NCBI RefSeq assembly: GCF_015709525.1
Contig: NZ_JADNRA010000028.1
Span: 79,326 to 143,325 of the forward strand
Source of the DNA: Methylocystis sp. L43
GTDB taxonomy: Bacteria; Pseudomonadota; Alphaproteobacteria; Rhizobiales; Beijerinckiaceae
Reading direction: 5' to 3'
Length of the DNA stretch: 64,000 nucleotides
Positions 57,560 through 64,000 of this stretch are shown one piece after another. A program made the translations under genes and the position numbers. The notes under the pieces are model-generated. The model did no database searches. It had not been told where the DNA came from and saw only the letters and a program-made list of their open reading frames with translations. Numbering within the stretch: position 1 is the stretch's first letter; every line of letters starts with the position of its first letter.

Positions 57560-58381
57560 ATGGCCTATCTGCGCGCGCTCGCCTTCGTCCTCACGCTGGC
57601 GGGCGCTCTTCTCTTTCTTGTCCCGCTCCAGGCGCTGGCGCGTCGGCGCGGCTGGCCGATTCAGCACGCGATACAGACGCGCTTCTGCCGCGTGGTCTGC
57701 GCCGTCATCGGCATAAAGGTCGATGCGCGCGGCGCCCTGCCTTTGAAGGCGCCGCGCTTTGTCGTCGCCAACCATGTGTCATGGACCGACATCATCGCGC
57801 TCGCGAGCCTCTACCCCTTTGTCTTTCTCGCGAAGAGCGAAGTCGCGAGTTGGCCTGTGCTCGGACTGCTGGCGCGGCTGCAAGGCACGGTCTTTATCGA
57901 ACGCGGCGCGAAGCAGGATATTGCGCGCGTCAATGATTCACTCGCTGACGTGCTGCGCGCGGGCGGCGATCTCGTCGTCTTTCCCGAAGGCACGTCGAAC
58001 GACGGCGCGGCCGTCCTGCCTTTTCGCTCGGCGCATTTCGCGCCGCTGGAGGCGATGGCGGCGCCCGGCGAAGCGCCGACGCTCGCGCCTGTGGCGATAT
58101 CTTATTCAGACGGCGAGCGCAGAATTGACGTCGGCTGGTATGGCGACATGACCTTCCTGCCGCATCTGTGGCGCTTGATGAAGCGCAGCCCTACGCAATG
58201 TCACATTGTTTTTGGCGACGCGATCGAAACGACCGGCAAGGACCGCAAGACGCTCGCTATGGAGACGCGCGCGCGTGTGTCCGAGTCGCTGGCGTCGGTT
58301 GAGCGCAGCCGCGAAGCATCGCAGTCCTCGTGCTTCGAGACGGTTGCTGCGCAACCTCCTCAGCATGAGGACTGCTTGTAG
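57560..58381 (+). CDS. plsC: 1-acyl-sn-glycerol-3-phosphate acyltransferase
   Basis: Makes phosphatidic acid; 273 residues. N-terminal membrane helix, HX4D motif NHVSWTD (His72, Asp77), and FPEGTSND at about 141-148. The last ~24 residues and the stop codon are encoded by a palindromic repeat (58321-58376), so the ancestral protein probably ended earlier. Confidence 0.9.
   Translation: MAYLRALAFVLTLAGALLFLVPLQALARRRGWPIQHAIQTRFCRVVCAVIGIKVDARGALPLKAPRFVVANHVSWTDIIALASLYPFVFLAKSEVASWPVLGLLARLQGTVFIERGAKQDIARVNDSLADVLRAGGDLVVFPEGTSNDGAAVLPFRSAHFAPLEAMAAPGEAPTLAPVAISYSDGERRIDVGWYGDMTFLPHLWRLMKRSPTQCHIVFGDAIETTGKDRKTLAMETRARVSESLASVERSREASQSSCFETVAAQPPQHEDCL
58321..58376. repeat. Dispersed palindromic repeat encoding the PlsC C-terminus
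   Basis: GCAGTCCTC at the left and GAGGACTGC at the right bound a copy of the CTTCGAGAC/CCTCCTCAG family. It lies wholly within the plsC frame. Confidence 0.8.
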
Positions 58382-58414
58382 CGGCTTAAAGGAAATATCA
58401 TTTGCGCAAACCAA

Positions 58415-58462
58415 GCCTCCTCATTCTGAGGAGGCCCGCAGGGCGCGACTCGAAGGACGAGG
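58415..58462. repeat. Dispersed palindromic repeat upstream of the GIY-YIG gene
   Basis: GCCTCCTCATTCTGAGGAGG ... CTCGAAGGACGAGG; it ends seven bases before the start codon at 58469. Confidence 0.85.
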
Positions 58463-58468
58463 ACTGCG

Positions 58469-58792
58469 ATGCACGACGCAGGCGCGAGCGTCTACATCCT
58501 GCTCTGCGCCGACGGCAGCTATTACGCCGGGCTGACGCGCAAAGAGGTCGAAACCCGCGTCAGCGAGCACAATCTCGGAATCAACGCCGATTACACGGCG
58601 CGGCGGCGACCTGTGAAGCTGGTCTGGTCCGAACATTTCGAGCGCCTGACCGACGCTATTGCAACTGAGCGGCGCATCAAGGGCTGGAGCCGCGCGAAGA
58701 AAGAGGCGCTGATCAGAGGCGACTATCACGCGCTGCCGGCGCTCGCGGCGCGCAGAAACAAGAAGGGCGGTCCCAAACAGTCCTCATCATGA
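58469..58792 (+). CDS. GIY-YIG nuclease-family protein
   Basis: A 107-residue stand-alone GIY-YIG domain: VYILLCADGSYYAGLTRKEV is the first motif, followed by RVSEHN and, later, the conserved Glu in ATERRIKGWSRAKKEALI. Such small proteins are of unknown cellular role (YhbQ-like). The gene is boxed in by palindromic repeats on both sides, and its C-terminus (KQSSS) reads into repeat-flanking sequence. Confidence 0.82.
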   Translation: MHDAGASVYILLCADGSYYAGLTRKEVETRVSEHNLGINADYTARRRPVKLVWSEHFERLTDAIATERRIKGWSRAKKEALIRGDYHALPALAARRNKKGGPKQSSS

Positions 58793-58829
58793 AGCGCCCG
58801 CGGCAGCCCATGCCATGAAGCGCCAGCAA

Positions 58830-58882
58830 GCAGTCCTCATCCTGAGGAGCGCTGCAGGCGCGTCTCGAAGGACGAGGACTGC
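58830..58882. repeat. Dispersed palindromic repeat
   Basis: GCAGTCCTCATCCTGAGGAG ... CTCGAAGGACGAGGACTGC, a near-complete copy in the 364-base gene-free stretch after the GIY-YIG gene. Confidence 0.85.
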
Positions 58883-58950
58883 GCGATTCAGAATTGCTGC
58901 TTCGCGTGACCAACGCAAATGTTGAACTTTTTTGCAGACTGGAGTCGGCC

Positions 58951-58995
58951 CCTCGTCCTTCGAGACGCCTGCTGCGCAGGCTCCTCAGGATGAGG
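58951..58995. repeat. Dispersed palindromic repeat, opposite orientation
   Basis: CCTCGTCCTTCGAGACGCC ... GGCTCCTCAGGATGAGG. It forms an inverted pair with the copy at 58830-58882. Confidence 0.85.
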
Positions 58996-59074
58996 CGCCT
59001 TATGTTGCGCAACGTCCAGCGTGAACGTCCCGAGTGTGACCGCGCGTTCCGATATCAACCTTGAGGCGCCAGAA

Positions 59075-59129
59075 GCAGTCCTCATCCTGAGGAGAGTCCG
59101 CAGGGCGCGTCTCGAAGGACGAGGGCTGC
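59075..59129. repeat. Dispersed palindromic repeat
   Basis: GCAGTCCTCATCCTGAGGAG ... CTCGAAGGACGAGGGCTGC, ending 28 bases from the stop of the small basic protein gene. Confidence 0.85.
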
Positions 59130-59156
59130 GGCGCCTACAAAGGCGAGCGCCGCAGT

Positions 59157-59315
59157 TTACTTTTTGCGCGATTTTGTGCTGGATTTGTCGGCCGCTTGCG
59201 TCAATGCAGAGGCAGCAAGTGTCTTGATTTGTTTCCTTGTTGCTGAGCTTGGATTTTGCAAGGCTTTGGAAGCGATTGTTGCAACGCGGCTGCTCGTTTT
59301 CTCATTTTTCGCCAT
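59157..59315 (-). CDS. Small lysine/serine/alanine-rich protein, 52 residues
   Basis: The reverse strand reads MAKNEKTSSRVATIASKALQ, then NPSSATRKQIKTLAASALTQ, then AADKSSTKSRKK and a stop at 59157-59159. This resembles small alphaproteobacterial proteins beginning MAKNEKTS and carrying a KTLAASALTQ-like helix; function unknown. GGAG lies 11 bases before the ATG at 59315; an ATG at 59324 is also in frame but sits too close to that site. The strongly basic, helical composition suggests nucleic-acid association. Confidence 0.65.
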   Translation of the reverse strand: MAKNEKTSSRVATIASKALQNPSSATRKQIKTLAASALTQAADKSSTKSRKK

Positions 59316-59375
59316 GATGTTCATGTCTCCGTTAATTCGGTGATTAGGCTCCGCACTCTCACTACAATTAGTTCC

Positions 59376-62300
59376 TCACGAACACCCCGTCGTCGCCCCG
59401 CAGGTCTCGCATTTCAGACACGTGCCGTTGCGCACGAGCGTGAAGTTCGCGCACTCGGGACAGGCTTCGCCGACATAGCCTTTCATGCGCGCTTCGGCGC
59501 GTTTTTCGGCGACGCCGGTGACAGTCTTCGTCGGCTCGGTCCAGCCGAGCGTCGAGGTCGGATCGTCCGCCTCATGCGCCGCATCCGGCGTCTCGCGTAA
59601 AGCGACTGCCCCGCCGCCCTGCACCACCATTAGCCGGTCGGTCTTGGAGCGCAGCAGACCGCGCGAGACGACGGAATTCGTCTCGGGCGCCTTGCCCTCA
59701 TGCTGGCCCTTGCCGAGCACGTCATGGCCGACGTCTTCGGGCGAGACATGCGCGAGATCGTTGCGGCCGAGATAGGAGACGGCAAGCTCGCGGAACACAT
59801 AGTCGAGAATCGAGGTCGCATATTTGATCGCGTCATTGCCCTGCACCGGACCCGCGGGCTCGAAGCGGGTGAAGGTGAAGGCGTCGACATATTCCTCGAG
59901 CGGCACGCCATATTGCAGGCCGAGCGAAATCGCGATGGCGAAATTATTCATCAGGCTTCGGAAGGCCGCGCCTTCCTTGTGCATGTCGATGAAGATTTCG
60001 CCCAGCCGCCCGTCTTCATATTCGCCCGTGTGCAGATAGACCTTGTGGCCGCCGACCGTCGCCTTCTGAATGTAGCTCTTGCGCCGGTTCGGCAGCTTCT
60101 CGCGTTCGCGGATCACCTGATGCACGACGCGCTCGACGATGCGTTCGGCGATGGCCGCGGCGCGCGCCGGCATATTGGCGGTCACGAGTTCCTCGACGAC
60201 GTCCATCGCATCGATGTCGTCGTCGCCGGCGATGAGCTGCGCCGAGAGCGGCTGCGAGAGCTTGGAGCCGTCGCGATAGAGCGCATTGGCCTTGAGCCCG
60301 AGGCGCCACGACAGCAGATAGGCCTGTTCGCAATCCTCGATCGAGGCGTCATTGGGCATGTTGATGGTCTTGCTGATCGCGCCCGAGATGAAAGGCTGCG
60401 CCGCCGCCATCATGCGGATATGCGAGTCGACCAGGAGATAGCGCTTGCCGGTGCGCCCGCAGGGATTGGCGCAATCGAACACCGGATAATGCTCGCGCTT
60501 CAAATGCGGCGCGCCTTCCAGAGTCATCGCGCCGCAGATATGCACATTCGCGGCGTCGATGTCGGCGCGCGAGAACCCCAGATGCGTCAGCAGATCGAAG
60601 TTCTTGTCGTCGAGCGAAGCCGCTGGGACTTTCAACACGCCGGTGAGAAAATCCTGCCCGAGCGTCCATTTGTTGAAGACGAATTTGATGTCGAAGGCGC
60701 TGCGCAGCGCTCCTTCCACCGCCGAGATCTTCTCGTCCGTGAAACCCTTCGCCCGCAGACTCGTGGTGTTGATCGCGGGCGCGTTGGAGAGCGAGGCGTG
60801 GCCGACGGCATAGGCCTCGATCTCGGCGATCTCGCTCTCGCGATAGCCGAGCGAGCGCAGCCCTTCCGGCACGGCGCGGTTGACGATCTTGAGATAGCCG
60901 CCGCCGGCGAGCTTCTTGAATTTAACGAGCGCGAAATCGGGCTCGATGCCGGTGGTGTCGCAATCCATCACGAGGCCGATGGTGCCGGTCGGCGCCACGA
61001 CAGTGACTTGCGCATTGCGATAGCCGTAGAGTTCGCCTTGCGCGAGCGCTCTGTCCCAGGCGGCGGCGGCGCGTTCGACCAAGAGCTGATCGGGGCAGGA
61101 GGCGACGTCGAGCGGCACGGGCGTGATCGCCAGTTGCTCATAGCCGACGCGTTCGCCATGCGCGGCGCGGCGATGATTGCGGATGACCCGCAGCATCGCC
61201 TCGCGATTCTCCATGAAGCGCGCGAAGGGGCCGCGTTCCTTGGCCATTTCCGCGGAGGTCGCGTAGCAGACGCCCGTCATGATCGCCGAAAGCGCGCCGG
61301 CGATGGCGCGGCCCGCGTCGCTGTCATAAGCGACGCCAGACGACATCAAGAGGCCGCCCACGTTGGCGAAGCCCAGCCCCAGCGTGCGGTAGTCGTAGGA
61401 CAGCTGCGCGATCTCTTTTGAAGGAAACTGCGCCATCAGCACCGAGATTTCGAGCACCACCGTCCACAGCCGGACGGCGTGCTCGTAAGACTCGACGTCG
61501 ATGCGCTTGGTCTCGAGATCGCGGAATTGCAGCAGATTGAGCGAGGCGAGGTTACAGGCCGTGTCGTCGAGGAACATATATTCCGAACACGGATTGGACG
61601 CGCGAATGGCGCCGCCCGCCGGGCAGGTGTGCCAGTCGTTGATCGTCGTGTGGAACTGGATTCCCGGATCGGCGGACGCCCATGCGGCATAGCCGATCTT
61701 CTCCCACAGATCGCGGGCTTTCAGCGTCTTCGCCGTCTTGCCGTCGAGGCGCTTGATGAGGCTCCAGTCGTCGTCCTTCTCGACCGCCTGCAGGAACGCG
61801 TCCGTGACGCGCACAGAGTTGTTGGAGTTCTGACCCGAGACGGTGAGATAGGCTTCGCTGTCCCAGTCCGTGTCATAGGTGTCGAAGTGAATGTCCTTGT
61901 AGCCCTGCTTGGCGAACTGAATGACGCGCTTGATGTAATTGTCCGGCACGTCGTTCTTGCGTGCGAGCCTGATCTCGCGCTTCAGCGCCGGATTGATCTC
62001 GGGGTTGAAGCAGTCGTCGCCGGGGCCTTCGCAGTTCATGCAGGCGCGCATGATCGCCTTCAGATGCTTCTTGACGATCTTCGAGCCGGTGACCAGCGAG
62101 GCGACCTTCTCCTCCTCCTTCACCTTCCAGTCGATGAAGGCTTCGACGTCGGGATGATCGATGTCGACGACGACCATTTTCGCCGCGCGCCGCGTCGTGC
62201 CGCCGGATTTGATCGCGCCCGCCGCGCGGTCGCCGATCTTGAGGAAGGACATCAGGCCGGAGGACGAGCCGCCGCCCGAAAGCTTCTCCTTTTCGCCCCG

Positions 62301-63014
62301 CAGCTTGGAGAAATTGGTGCCGGTGCCGGAGCCGTATTTGAACAGCCGCGCCTCGCGCACCCACAGATCCATGATGCCGCCGTCGTTGACGAGATCGTCG
62401 GCGATCGACTGGATGAAGCAGGCGTGCGGCTGCGGATGCTCATAGGCCGATTTCGACTTCACCATCTTGCCGTTGGCGTAGTCGACGTAGAAATGCCCCT
62501 GGCTCGGCCCGTCGACGCCGTAGGCCCAGTGCAGGCCGGTGTTGAACCATTGCGGGGAATTGGGCGCCGCCATCTGCATGGCCAGCATGTAGCGAAGCTC
62601 GTCGCTGAACGCCTGGGCGTCTTCCTCGGCGTCGAAATAGCCGCCCTTCCATCCCCAATAGGTCCAGGCGCCGGCGAGACGGTCGAAGACCTGCTTGGCC
62701 GAGATTTCGGAACCGTTGCGCTGGTCCTTGGGAAGTTCGCTGAGCGCTTCCGTATCGGCGACGGAGCGCCACAGGAAGGACGGCACGGCGTTCTCCTCGA
62801 CGCGCTTCAAGCGCGCCGGCACGCCGGCCTTGCGGAAATATTTCTGCGCCAGAACGTCGGCGGCGACCTGGCTCCACTGGTTCGGGACGTCGATATTGTC
62901 GAGGGAAAAGACAATCGAGCCGTCGGGATTGCGGATCTCGCTCTTCGTCGTGCGGAACGGAATGTTCGCATAGGGGGATTCGCCCGCCTTGGTGTAGCGC
63001 CGCTCAATTTTCAT
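59376..63014 (-). CDS. nrdJ: Vitamin B12-dependent ribonucleotide reductase (class II)
   Basis: Reduces ribonucleotides using adenosylcobalamin and is oxygen-independent; 1212 residues, usual for the large alphaproteobacterial form. Landmarks: [38 protein letters not shown] in pieces, [22 protein letters not shown] in pieces, and a C-terminal zinc-ribbon-like [22 protein letters not shown]. It is monocistronic, with the 475-base regulatory region at 63015-63489 upstream. Confidence 0.95.
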   Translation of the reverse strand: MKIERRYTKAGESPYANIPFRTTKSEIRNPDGSIVFSLDNIDVPNQWSQVAADVLAQKYFRKAGVPARLKRVEENAVPSFLWRSVADTEALSELPKDQRNGSEISAKQVFDRLAGAWTYWGWKGGYFDAEEDAQAFSDELRYMLAMQMAAPNSPQWFNTGLHWAYGVDGPSQGHFYVDYANGKMVKSKSAYEHPQPHACFIQSIADDLVNDGGIMDLWVREARLFKYGSGTGTNFSKLRGEKEKLSGGGSSSGLMSFLKIGDRAAGAIKSGGTTRRAAKMVVVDIDHPDVEAFIDWKVKEEEKVASLVTGSKIVKKHLKAIMRACMNCEGPGDDCFNPEINPALKREIRLARKNDVPDNYIKRVIQFAKQGYKDIHFDTYDTDWDSEAYLTVSGQNSNNSVRVTDAFLQAVEKDDDWSLIKRLDGKTAKTLKARDLWEKIGYAAWASADPGIQFHTTINDWHTCPAGGAIRASNPCSEYMFLDDTACNLASLNLLQFRDLETKRIDVESYEHAVRLWTVVLEISVLMAQFPSKEIAQLSYDYRTLGLGFANVGGLLMSSGVAYDSDAGRAIAGALSAIMTGVCYATSAEMAKERGPFARFMENREAMLRVIRNHRRAAHGERVGYEQLAITPVPLDVASCPDQLLVERAAAAWDRALAQGELYGYRNAQVTVVAPTGTIGLVMDCDTTGIEPDFALVKFKKLAGGGYLKIVNRAVPEGLRSLGYRESEIAEIEAYAVGHASLSNAPAINTTSLRAKGFTDEKISAVEGALRSAFDIKFVFNKWTLGQDFLTGVLKVPAASLDDKNFDLLTHLGFSRADIDAANVHICGAMTLEGAPHLKREHYPVFDCANPCGRTGKRYLLVDSHIRMMAAAQPFISGAISKTINMPNDASIEDCEQAYLLSWRLGLKANALYRDGSKLSQPLSAQLIAGDDDIDAMDVVEELVTANMPARAAAIAERIVERVVHQVIREREKLPNRRKSYIQKATVGGHKVYLHTGEYEDGRLGEIFIDMHKEGAAFRSLMNNFAIAISLGLQYGVPLEEYVDAFTFTRFEPAGPVQGNDAIKYATSILDYVFRELAVSYLGRNDLAHVSPEDVGHDVLGKGQHEGKAPETNSVVSRGLLRSKTDRLMVVQGGGAVALRETPDAAHEADDPTSTLGWTEPTKTVTGVAEKRAEARMKGYVGEACPECANFTLVRNGTCLKCETCGATTGCS

Positions 63015-63322
63015 CGTCTCATCCCCTCAAAGCGCAGGCGTCCGCCCGCACGCAGCCATTCGCTGGCCCGCGACGCAATTTTTGCCAATTCTGAACTCGA
63101 AAGACGCGCGCCCCGCGCTCGCGGATGGATACGCCGCGATTGAAAGCACGCCGAAAACGAGGATCACGCCCACGCAAAGCAACGCTCTCGTCCGGCTGTC
63201 GCCGAAACTCGCCGAACGTCCTTGAGATCGTTCGCCGCGTCGCCATTCCGTCTTGCCTCCAGACTGCGTGAGTCTTGCGACGACGTCAAGATATAGTGAT
63301 GAAAATTAAAAAATCGACAACA

Positions 63323-63343
63323 TGTGGATAAGTTAGTGGATAA
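63323..63343 (-). promoter_or_regulatory. Two tandem DnaA boxes upstream of nrdJ
   Basis: On the reverse strand TTATCCACT (63343-63335) and TTATCCACA (63331-63323) lie 12 bases apart, in the same orientation, within an AT-rich stretch about 310 bases before nrdJ. The second is a perfect consensus DnaA box, the first differs in one base. DnaA control of ribonucleotide reductase is known for nrdAB in E. coli; here it is inferred. Confidence 0.65.
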
Positions 63344-63434
63344 AGGGGAAAACTCCAGTCGGGTAGGAATGAGCGTCCGGCATCTGCGCAGATTCGGCAA
63401 GCGGGACTTTTTGAGCTGCATCAGCGCGCATCAG

Positions 63435-63474
63435 CCCTCGCCCTTCGAGACGCCTGCTATCGCAGGCTCCTCAG
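63435..63474. repeat. Interrupted copy of the dispersed palindromic repeat
   Basis: CCCTCGCCCTTCGAGACGCC ... GCAGGCTCCTCAG matches the family up to CTCCTCAG, where other copies continue GATGAGG. Here the sequence changes to CGACTGTCTTGGCG, 16 bases before the transposase stop. Confidence 0.75.
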
Positions 63475-63489
63475 CGACTGTCTTGGCGA

Positions 63490-64000
63490 TCAAGCGTTTT
63501 GTGTGCGCCATGGCTTTGCGTCCCTGATGATGGCGTTAAGGATCGTAAGGAGCTTTCTGGCGACGGCGATGAGCGCGACGATCTTCGGCTTTCCGCTGTC
63601 GACGAGTTTGTCGCGGAAGGCCTTGAGGACGGGGTTGTGACGGGCGGCAACCATGGCGCCGAGAAAGAGCATGCTGCGCACGGTCTTGCGGCCGCCGCCG
63701 ATGAAGCTCTTGCCGCGCCATTGACCGGATTGGCGGGTGTAGGGCGCAAGGCCGGCCAACGCCGCGATTCGCCTGCGGTCGAGCGCGCCAAGTTCCGGCA
63801 GTTCGGCGATCAGCGTGCGCGCAATCACTGGCCCAACGCCTGGAACGGAGGCGAGCAGATCTTGCTTTTCGGCCCAGGCGGGCGTGCCGCGCATATAATC
63901 GTCGATCTCGCCGTCGAGTTCGGCGAGTTCCTTTTCGAGCGCCTTGCGCAGGCGCGCGATGCTTTTCTTCAAGCGTTTGTCGGCGCGCCGCTCGCGCTGG
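63490..64000 (-). mobile_element. IS110-family transposase, C-terminal part (runs off right edge)
   Basis: About 170 residues of the transposase are in the window; the frame remains open at base 64000. They contain the Transposase_20 domain: LLASVPGVGPVIARTLIAE (helix-hairpin-helix) and GLAPYTRQSGQWRGKSFIGG, which includes the conserved serine, then RKTVRSMLFLGAMVAARHNP. The first half with the RuvC-like DEDD domain should lie beyond the window. The element end seems to be at about 63475, within a palindromic repeat. Confidence 0.88.

Larger units (their letters stand above)
63015..63489. other. nrdJ upstream region
   Basis: 475 bases without a gene. The part from about 63285 to 63355 is AT-rich and holds two DnaA-box-like sites. 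The part at 63435-63474 is an interrupted palindromic repeat next to the IS110 end. I see no B12-box motif that would indicate a cobalamin riboswitch. Confidence 0.6.

Noticed and set aside
58800..59130. CRISPR array
   Set aside because: Repeated units are palindromic, in mixed orientation and unevenly spaced, with no constant spacers and no cas genes.
59700..63143. Two long forward open frames (59700-61421 and 61479-63143)
   Set aside because: They lie antisense to nrdJ, whose protein has every landmark of the family. High GC content creates such antisense frames.
63015..63320. Cobalamin riboswitch before nrdJ
   Set aside because: Expected for a B12 enzyme, but I could not find a B12-box-like conserved core in either strand.
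63285..63355. Chromosomal origin of replication (AT-rich, DnaA boxes)
   Set aside because: Only two boxes, and no origin-linked genes such as parAB, gidA, hemE or dnaA nearby; regulation of nrdJ is simpler.

Overview
The window is high-GC, gene-dense alphaproteobacterial chromosome, about 63% G+C by eye. Several gene orders are typical of Rhizobiales: bamE / DUF177 / plsX / fabH / ihfA; radA / cvpA / purF; perM / hdaA / ppk / ppx; lptG / lptD; and aroQ / accB / accC / aat / DUF2155 / NDUFA12. Two MxaD-like periplasmic proteins and a YVTN beta-propeller suggest a methylotroph, with Methylocystis/Methylosinus relatives as my best guess. That placement is inference. No rRNA, tRNA or CRISPR was seen.

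Layout. 1-8.7 kb: an edge-truncated flavodoxin-like gene, DUF1289, argC, a lytic transglycosylase and bamE facing left, then DUF177-plsX-fabH-ihfA-radA facing right. 8.9-14.7 kb: cvpA, purF, a toxin-antitoxin pair with a frameshifted toxin, an SDR, a DUF992 protein with a histidine-rich tail, EcsC and an SRPBCC protein. 14.9-18.5 kb: an AlgJ/AlgI-type O-acetylation pair and a VapBC module. 18.6-28.3 kb: tyrS, a giant AsmA/YhdP-like protein, a BCP peroxiredoxin, a TPR protein, RNase D, a small secreted protein and an Ntn-type amide hydrolase. 28.4-38.9 kb: a leftward run of ppx, ppk, hdaA, perM, pgsA-like, potI, potH, potG, a methyltransferase and holC. 39-42.2 kb: BON and DUF4383 proteins, a lower-GC DUF3592 gene and pepA. 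42.6-53.3 kb: lptG-lptD, a DsbA-like gene, aroQ-accBC, an MliC-like gene, aat, DUF2155, NDUFA12 and a flavin monooxygenase. 53.4-59.3 kb: beta-propeller and two MxaD-like genes, a CopG/PHA-depolymerase pair, plsC, GIY-YIG and a 52-residue basic protein, all studded with palindromic repeats. 59.4-64 kb: nrdJ, a regulatory region with two DnaA boxes, and the 3' end of an IS110-family transposase.

The points most worth following are: (i) a palindromic repeat family that supplies start or stop codons and protein termini to several genes, and whose interrupted copy marks the IS110 insertion point; (ii) the MxaD-like x2 plus beta-propeller operon; (iii) DnaA boxes upstream of the cobalamin-dependent ribonucleotide reductase; (iv) the broken ParE-type toxin; (v) potGHI without a substrate-binding protein, coupled to a methyltransferase; (vi) lptG-lptD lacking lptF and surA next to them.
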